This document shows, piece after piece, positions 15,007-19,112 of a stretch of DNA of 19,112 bases. Source of the stretch: CAZQNF01 sp964403325 (GTDB lineage: Bacteria > Patescibacteriota > Patescibacteriia > Magasanikbacterales > GWA2-37-8); assembly GCA_964403325.1 (NCBI GenBank), contig CAYOFO010000022.1, positions 1-19,112 on the forward strand. The letters are read 5' to 3'. The position numbers were made by a program, and so were the translations under genes. Within the stretch, counting starts at the first letter, position 1; every line of letters begins with the position of its first letter. Under the pieces are notes generated by a model, which was given only the letters and a program-made list of their open reading frames with translations, was not told where the DNA came from and did not search any database.

Positions 15007-16419
15007 CTATTTTAGCAATTGATCCAACCCACCGTTTGCCGAATTATTTAAATGACTTTTTACCAGACTTTCAAGTGTGGCAATATGTGCCTGAAGTGCT
15101 CGGTATTTATCGGGAACTAAAGACCCATTTTTGAGAATCGCCCGCGCTGCCAACAGCTGTTGAGCTGTTTGCAAAAATTGTTTGTCATGACCTGTTTTTA
15201 CCTTAGACTTCCAACCATCCACCAACCGAAAAGCAAAACGCGCCGGATCTTCATTGATGCGTAAATCAGCCACACCGCGCATACCTGGTGTAAAATCAAT
15301 ACGATAGGTAAAGCTCGTGCCAGACTGGCCATCACCAACATTACCAATAGCAATTGTAGCACTACTGCGTTCTTGTTCATTAAACCACTCATCGCGTGAG
15401 CCAGAAGTAAAGGTCGAAGCCAAAATTTTTCCAGGCTCATGTCCGCTAGCCTCTACTTTTAAATCCCCTGGAGTATCCATGGCTGCATGTGAGGCAAAAA
15501 TTCTTTGTCCACCATCCGAATACTTCGCCACATTTGGCGACGTAGCAAAAGTATCTTGAGTAAATTTTAATCCAGCAGCACGATCCTCTACCGAAAAACT
15601 CTCTGCTAATTTTTCTCGTCCATCTTGTCGTGCTTTTGGCTCATAAACAAAACTGTCATTTGATTGAGTCGTTGGTTGATCGCTCCAAGCAAAATTATTT
15701 TGATTTTTTTCCGTCCCAGCCATCGGGTCTCGCAAAGAAAAAGTGGCTCCTTCGGCTTTTAAAGCGGGTCTCGTAGAGGCTTGCGTCAATTCGCCACGGC
15801 TTTGTCCGGCCTGACTTACCCCATTACCTGTTGGGTTAAGTAAAGTTCCAATTAACGCTGCTACCCCAGCCACTTTTTTCAATAAACCTCCAAATAATCG
15901 TGTGACTACCGGTCGAGCCGGTGGCAAATTTTGTTGTGGTGTCTGGACAAAACGATCTATTTTTGGAAAAGATGCGGCTGCGCCTACTTTTGGTGACATC
16001 GACAATGCGGCGATGGGGAGATTTTTTTTAAGAGCAGCTATTCTTTTTGACAAACTTACTATAACCACTTCCATACGAGTAATAAGCCGTTGCTTATCCA
16101 TTGAAGATAAAGGAATTTTGTTTCCACCCGTATCTAATTTTGATTTACCGGCAGCATCAACCTTCACCCCCCCTGTTAACTCCCAATATGCTTGATCAAA
16201 TAAAGCAACGGTCTCTAAAAAATTTTTTCTACCTACAGGACCCATGGCAGAAACCACTTGATTATATTCGCTCATTAAAATTCTTTTCTGACCCAGAGCT
16301 CTATCGGCCACATTTTTTATCTCTACTTCCGAAGCAAGCGCGGGTTCAATCATTATTTTTTCTGGAACTGCTACATCAGGCTGACGATGATGAATAACTC
16401 CTTCGCGACGATTGCTCAT
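15007..16419 (-). CDS. Hypothetical protein, 470 aa, with low-complexity middle
   Basis: I do not recognise this protein. Residues about 1-130 are mainly helical and charged, residues 130-190 include a weakly hydrophobic Gly/Leu/Ala stretch (FGGLLKKVAGVAALIGTLLN), residues 190-330 are polar and probably disordered, and residues about 330-470 look folded, with a strand-rich part (TSFTYRIDFTPGMRGVADLR, then FAFRLVDGW) and two closing helices. No signal peptide is visible. I start it at the ATG at 16419 rather than an upstream GTG/TTG-type start near 16491, because a good promoter (TTGACA at 16471-16476) lies inside that extension. It has its own promoter and terminator and so is probably a single-gene unit. 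Strand-rich C-terminal DNA or carbohydrate binding is possible, but nothing supports a specific call. Confidence 0.75.
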   Translation of the reverse strand: MSNRREGVIHHRQPDVAVPEKIMIEPALASEVEIKNVADRALGQKRILMSEYNQVVSAMGPVGRKNFLETVALFDQAYWELTGGVKVDAAGKSKLDTGGNKIPLSSMDKQRLITRMEVVIVSLSKRIAALKKNLPIAALSMSPKVGAAASFPKIDRFVQTPQQNLPPARPVVTRLFGGLLKKVAGVAALIGTLLNPTGNGVSQAGQSRGELTQASTRPALKAEGATFSLRDPMAGTEKNQNNFAWSDQPTTQSNDSFVYEPKARQDGREKLAESFSVEDRAAGLKFTQDTFATSPNVAKYSDGGQRIFASHAAMDTPGDLKVEASGHEPGKILASTFTSGSRDEWFNEQERSSATIAIGNVGDGQSGTSFTYRIDFTPGMRGVADLRINEDPARFAFRLVDGWKSKVKTGHDKQFLQTAQQLLAARAILKNGSLVPDKYRALQAHIATLESLVKSHLNNSANGGLDQLLK

Positions 16420-16446
16420 ATAAAAAATAACTCTAAATATAGCCTT

Positions 16447-16476
16447 ATAATTAGCACAAAAAGTCTCATTTGTCAA
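16447..16476 (-). promoter_or_regulatory. Promoter of the 470-aa protein gene
   Basis: On the - strand a perfect TTGACA (16476 to 16471) is followed after 18 bp by AATTAT (16452 to 16447), or after 17 bp by TAATTA, with a TG just upstream of the -10 region. Transcription would start near 16440, about 20 nt before the ATG at 16419. This fixes the choice of start codon. Confidence 0.65.
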
Positions 16477-16555
16477 TTTTTTATCCACCAAATTTGGGAT
16501 GCCACGTTAGTGTTGAATTTGAATTATGAATTAAGTATTGAGCTGTGAGAAAACT

Positions 16556-16616
16556 TTGTCATTAATTGTTTTTATGCCCGACAATAGGCAGGTCACTTCG
16601 TTTATCGCAATGACAA
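16556..16616. repeat. MITE-like 61-bp element with 8-bp inverted ends
   Basis: TTGTCATT (16556-16563) and AATGACAA (16609-16616) are exact inverted repeats bounding a 61-bp segment in the recG downstream gap. Read on the - strand it begins TTGTCATTGCGATAAACGAA, then GTGACCTGCC, and resembles the widespread GTCATTGCGAG-type intergenic repeat of bacteria (recalled family, not searched). Confidence 0.6.
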
Positions 16617-16638
16617 CAAGGAAAAATTTCACCCCTAA

Positions 16639-16669
16639 CAGCTAAAAGCTCATGCCTAAAAGCTTAAAA
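16639..16669 (+). repeat. Dispersed 30-bp intergenic repeat, copy 2
   Basis: This matches copy 1 at 6131-6160 on the same strand, with two substitutions and one extra A by eye. It lies just downstream of the recG stop codon, between the MITE-like element and the gene. Confidence 0.65.
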
Positions 16670-16684
16670 CTTGTATGGTGCTGT

Positions 16685-18763
16685 TTACTCCAAATGCAAC
16701 CTTTCTTCCCAGTGTTCAAGTTGTTGTTTGAGAAGAGGATATTGATCGTAGTCGCGGCTGAGGCGGTCGGCGGCCAGGCGAGCTTTTTTTATGAGATCAA
16801 CATCAGCGAGGGTAGCGAGGCGCAGCTGGCTCAAACCACTTTGTTCGCGGCCATACACTTCGCCTGGTCCGCGCAGCTCCAGATCCTTCTCGGCCAAAGC
16901 AAATCCGCTCGCGGTCTTAGCAAAAAAAGCCAATCGCTCCACTGTCGACGAACTTTTACTCTGGGTAAACACCAAACAATACGATTGATACTGGCTTCGC
17001 CCTACCCGACCACGAAATTGATGCAGTTGCGCCAGGCCAAACCGATCCGCCCCTTCAACCATCATCACTGTAGCATTCGGAATATCCACCCCCACTTCAA
17101 TTACAGAGGTAGAGACTAAAACATCAATGGCCCGCTCACGAAAATCTTGCATAATTTTTTCTTTGTCGGTAGGTTTGAGCTTACCATGCAAAAACCCAAC
17201 CTTATACTCTGGAAAAACAGTTTTTGACAAATATTCATATTCTTTCATCACCGATCGCTGTTCAATACTGCCGCTTAGCGCCGGCTTATTTTCGTCTTCT
17301 TCAATGAGCGGACAAACCACAAAGCATTGATGGCCTTTTTGTATTTCACTGCGAATAAAATCATAAGCCTGAGTACGCTGATTGTTTTGCACCAGGCGTG
17401 TAACAATAGGTAAACGGCCTGGCGGCAATTCTTTGAGCGCCGAATAATCCAAATCACCATAAGCAATAATGGCGAGTGAACGCGGAATCGGAGTGGCGGT
17501 CATGCTCAAAAAATGAATGCCCGCCATTTTCTCGGCCAAAATTTTACGCTGCTCCACCCCAAACCGATGCTGTTCATCAACAATCACCAACCCCAACTGC
17601 TGAAAAACCACATTTTCACTCAGAAGAGCCTGGGTGCCGATAATAACTTGGGCTTCCCCAGTGGCAATAGCTTCAAGCATGGTTTTTTTACTTACCACCG
17701 TAGCTATCCCAGCCGTATACAGTATTCGTTCGGTACGAGTAAACAAAGCCACGCGCACCATAGCCGGAAAAATTTTGCGTGTGAGTGACTCAGCATGTTG
17801 GCGCGCCAAAATTTCTGTAGGTACCATGAGCGCCGACTGAAAACCGTTAAGCGCGGTATTATATATAGCCAGTGCGGCCACCACAGTTTTTCCCGAACCA
17901 ACATCACCCGCCAACAATCGGTTCATAACCGTTGGCTTCATAGTGTCTTGAAGGATTTCCCAGGCAGCCTGTTTTTGCGGTCGAGTTAAAGCAAAGGGTA
18001 AGGTTTGAACAAAAGCTTTCATTTCTGACTCGTAAAATTTAAGCGCAGCGGCCGGCATAGTAGCGCGATGACGACGTGATAATACACCCATCATTTGCAG
18101 CAAAAATAACTCATTAAATTTAAGCCGCATTAAGCCAGCCTGCAGCGCCTCATGATCATCGGGAAAATGGATTTGTGCGAGCGCTATATGAAGCGGCAAC
18201 AAACCATACTCACGAGCAATGTCCGCAGGTAGCCAATCTTGCGTATCCCCCACTGCTCTAAGGGCTTCACCTACTAAAAATCGCAATTGCTTTTGGGTAA
18301 TGCCATAGGTTAGCGGATACATCGGCACAATCCGCCCGGTATGGCGTGGCGCCTGGCCAGTATCACGTTCATAGCTCGGAGCAATAAGCTCGGCACCCAG
18401 CATCGTTTGTTTAACTTCGCCCGAGAGATATACACTCTGCCCCGGCGCCAGGTTTTTGGTAATAAACGGCTGATTAAACCAAGCCACCCGAATACTACCG
18501 GAACCATCGCTCACCAGCGCCTCGGTAATCATTTTTTTAGTCTTAAAACTGCGCTTATTGGCAATCAGCTCAATTTTTCCTCGCACTGTGACGCTCTGCG
18601 CGCTTTGCACCTCTGCGATAGGAATAATCCGGCTAAAATCTTCATAACGAAAAGGATAGTACGACAACAAATCCGCCGCACTCTTAAGGCCAAGGCGCGC
18701 CAAAGTTTCAGCCAATTTTTTTCCCACGGTTTTCATTTCTGTAACCGGCGTCATAAGTAGCAT
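16685..18763 (-). CDS. recG: ATP-dependent DNA helicase RecG
   Basis: RecG remodels stalled replication forks and Holliday junctions by reversing them. The 692-residue protein has the family length and layout: an N-terminal wedge/OB domain (about 50-150, with FRYEDFS before it), Walker A GDVGSGKT (286-293), DEQHRFG (396-402) in place of a DEAD box, TATPIPR (422-428), and the closing helicase motif QFRGRVGRS. All helicase motifs are intact. The ATG at 18763 lies so close to the likely promoter (TACAAT at 18777 to 18772) that the mRNA would be almost leaderless; an ATG at 18754 is a good alternative. It is divergent from the tRNA region in layout but on the same strand. A promoter for the next gene downstream suggests recG is transcribed alone or with partial read-through. 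Confidence 0.96.
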   Translation of the reverse strand: MLLMTPVTEMKTVGKKLAETLARLGLKSAADLLSYYPFRYEDFSRIIPIAEVQSAQSVTVRGKIELIANKRSFKTKKMITEALVSDGSGSIRVAWFNQPFITKNLAPGQSVYLSGEVKQTMLGAELIAPSYERDTGQAPRHTGRIVPMYPLTYGITQKQLRFLVGEALRAVGDTQDWLPADIAREYGLLPLHIALAQIHFPDDHEALQAGLMRLKFNELFLLQMMGVLSRRHRATMPAAALKFYESEMKAFVQTLPFALTRPQKQAAWEILQDTMKPTVMNRLLAGDVGSGKTVVAALAIYNTALNGFQSALMVPTEILARQHAESLTRKIFPAMVRVALFTRTERILYTAGIATVVSKKTMLEAIATGEAQVIIGTQALLSENVVFQQLGLVIVDEQHRFGVEQRKILAEKMAGIHFLSMTATPIPRSLAIIAYGDLDYSALKELPPGRLPIVTRLVQNNQRTQAYDFIRSEIQKGHQCFVVCPLIEEDENKPALSGSIEQRSVMKEYEYLSKTVFPEYKVGFLHGKLKPTDKEKIMQDFRERAIDVLVSTSVIEVGVDIPNATVMMVEGADRFGLAQLHQFRGRVGRSQYQSYCLVFTQSKSSSTVERLAFFAKTASGFALAEKDLELRGPGEVYGREQSGLSQLRLATLADVDLIKKARLAADRLSRDYDQYPLLKQQLEHWEERLHLE

Positions 18764-18771
18764 AGAACATT

Positions 18772-18800
18772 ATTGTATAGGAAAAAAAGAAACAAAGTAA
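18772..18800 (-). promoter_or_regulatory. Likely recG promoter
   Basis: On the - strand, TTACTT (18800 to 18795) and TACAAT (18777 to 18772) are separated by 17 bp. The -10 is good and the -35 is weak. The start of transcription would fall near 18765, next to the recG ATG at 18763. Confidence 0.5.
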
Positions 18801-18847
18801 GTTGCCTAAATTTTTTTGTTTTACTTAAATCAAAATCTCCTTAAAAC

Positions 18848-18882
18848 AAAAAAATACCCCTCTACAAAAAGCAGGGATTTTT
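18848..18882 (-). terminator. Intrinsic terminator upstream of recG
   Basis: Read on the - strand, AAAAATCCCT (18882 to 18873) pairs imperfectly with AGGGGTATTTTTTT (18861 to 18848), followed by more T. It would stop - strand transcripts coming from the tRNA/mosaic region before the recG promoter. The stem has a small bulge. Confidence 0.65.
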
Positions 18883-19014
18883 GGTGCCGTGCGCGGGAAC
18901 CTTACTCGTTCGCTCTCACGGACTCTTTGGAACCCTGCGGTTCCAATACCTCCGCTACGAAAACCTCCCTGTTTCCGACCCTACCCGGTTCAAATCCCTC
19001 TAATCAAACCACAT
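18883..19014. other. tRNA-like mosaic / candidate structured RNA
   Basis: A roughly 130-bp non-coding stretch between two terminators. The + strand end (GGTTCAAATCC, then 12 bases, then ACCA at about 19006-19009) has the spacing of a tRNA T-loop, acceptor and CCA end. The opposite end, read on the - strand, finishes CCCGCGCACGGCACCA, again like a tRNA 3' end but lacking the T-loop. The middle has a perfect 8-bp hairpin, TTGGAACC/GGTTCCAA (18927-18946). Neither side has a matching 5' half, so it is not a normal tRNA. It could be a repeat, a degraded tRNA pair or an RNA gene. Confidence 0.45.
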
Positions 19015-19024
19015 CTAAAACTAA

Positions 19025-19052
19025 AAATCTCTTTCATCATAGAAAGAGATTT
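19025..19052 (-). terminator. Intrinsic terminator of tRNA-Leu
   Basis: An 11-bp perfect stem, AAATCTCTTTC (19025-19035) with GAAAGAGATTT (19042-19052), and a T-run on the - strand (19027 to 19023). It lies 8 bases after the tRNA 3' end. Confidence 0.8.
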
Positions 19053-19059
19053 ACTTCTG

Positions 19060-19112
19060 TGCCGCGGGCGGGAATCGAACCCGCATGCCTTTCGGCGAGG
19101 GATTTTAAGTCC
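19060..19112 (-). tRNA. tRNA-Leu (UAA), 3' part only
   Basis: On the - strand the visible part holds the anticodon loop CTTAAAA with anticodon UAA (19107 to 19105), a long class-II variable arm (about 19085-19099), a full T-arm (GCGGG, TTCGATT, CCCGC), the 3' acceptor strand CCGCGGC and the discriminator A at 19060. CCA is not encoded (the next bases are CAG). The 5' half lies beyond the right edge. The long variable arm together with UAA identifies Leu. Confidence 0.93.

Noticed and set aside
16420..16491. N-terminal extension of the 470-aa protein
   Set aside because: A promoter with a perfect TTGACA box lies within it, so those codons would be upstream of the transcription start.
18883..19014. 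A second intact tRNA beside tRNA-Leu
   Set aside because: Only 3'-end-like segments are present; no matching 5' acceptor strand, D-arm or anticodon arm could be found on either strand.
1..19112. CRISPR array, insertion sequence or prophage
   Set aside because: I saw no regularly spaced direct repeats, transposase, integrase or phage structural gene.
1..19112. Recoding of TGA as an amino acid, as in some CPR lineages
   Set aside because: TGA terminates the mutase gene in an ordinary overlap, and the conserved genes read through without internal TGA.

Overview
The window looks like part of a genome from the Candidate Phyla Radiation / Patescibacteria (Parcubacteria-like, perhaps near Magasanikbacteria; placement is inferred from gene content only). 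The grounds are a moderate-to-low GC content, poor Shine-Dalgarno sites, short gene spacing, a tRNA without encoded CCA, several unrecognised membrane or secreted proteins, a two-helix pilin-like domain of the kind seen in CPR type IV secretion-like loci, and a small Cys/Ser-rich family that resembles one I know only from CPR genomes. TGA is used as a stop, so this is not a TGA-recoding lineage.

Left block (1-3972, + strand): the 3' part of a type IV secretion/conjugation-type ATPase that runs off the left edge, a Cys-rich conserved protein, two unrecognised proteins, and the membrane protease HtpX. Spacing is tight, so this may be one transcript. Next block (4066-6014, - strand): a phosphohexomutase (PMM/PGM type) followed by an unrecognised 190-residue protein whose ATG overlaps the mutase stop. 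The two blocks converge at about 3973-4065.

The 421-bp divergent gap 6015-6435 holds AT-rich degenerate repeats and an almost perfect housekeeping promoter (TTGACC, 17 bp, TATAAT). That promoter leads into the long + strand unit 6436-14652: ClpC, a coiled-coil membrane protein, a membrane-anchored TolB-like propeller, a membrane-anchored DsbA-like thioredoxin, a large secreted Cys-rich protein joining a pilin-like two-helix domain to a probable cysteine peptidase, and RadA. Gaps are 1 to 13 bases, so co-transcription is likely. A plausible reading is that ClpC handles protein quality control, the three middle proteins work outside the membrane (disulfide formation, cell-wall opening, assembly), and RadA handles incoming or damaged DNA.

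The 354-bp gap 14653-15006 is unusual: a relatively GC-rich segment with several possible stems, a 12-bp AT hairpin, then a bidirectional intrinsic terminator. It is followed on the - strand by a 470-residue unrecognised protein with its own promoter, and upstream of that by RecG (18763 to 16685). The recG-hypothetical gap holds a MITE-like inverted repeat and a second copy of a 30-bp repeat also found beside clpC. The right end holds the recG promoter, an intrinsic terminator, an odd mosaic whose two ends both resemble tRNA 3' ends, and the 3' part of a tRNA-Leu(UAA) cut by the window edge.

The most interesting items are the pilin-peptidase fusion beside its own thioredoxin, the structured tRNA-like mosaic, the structured intergenic element after radA, and the clpC promoter with a tandem octamer between its -35 and -10 boxes.
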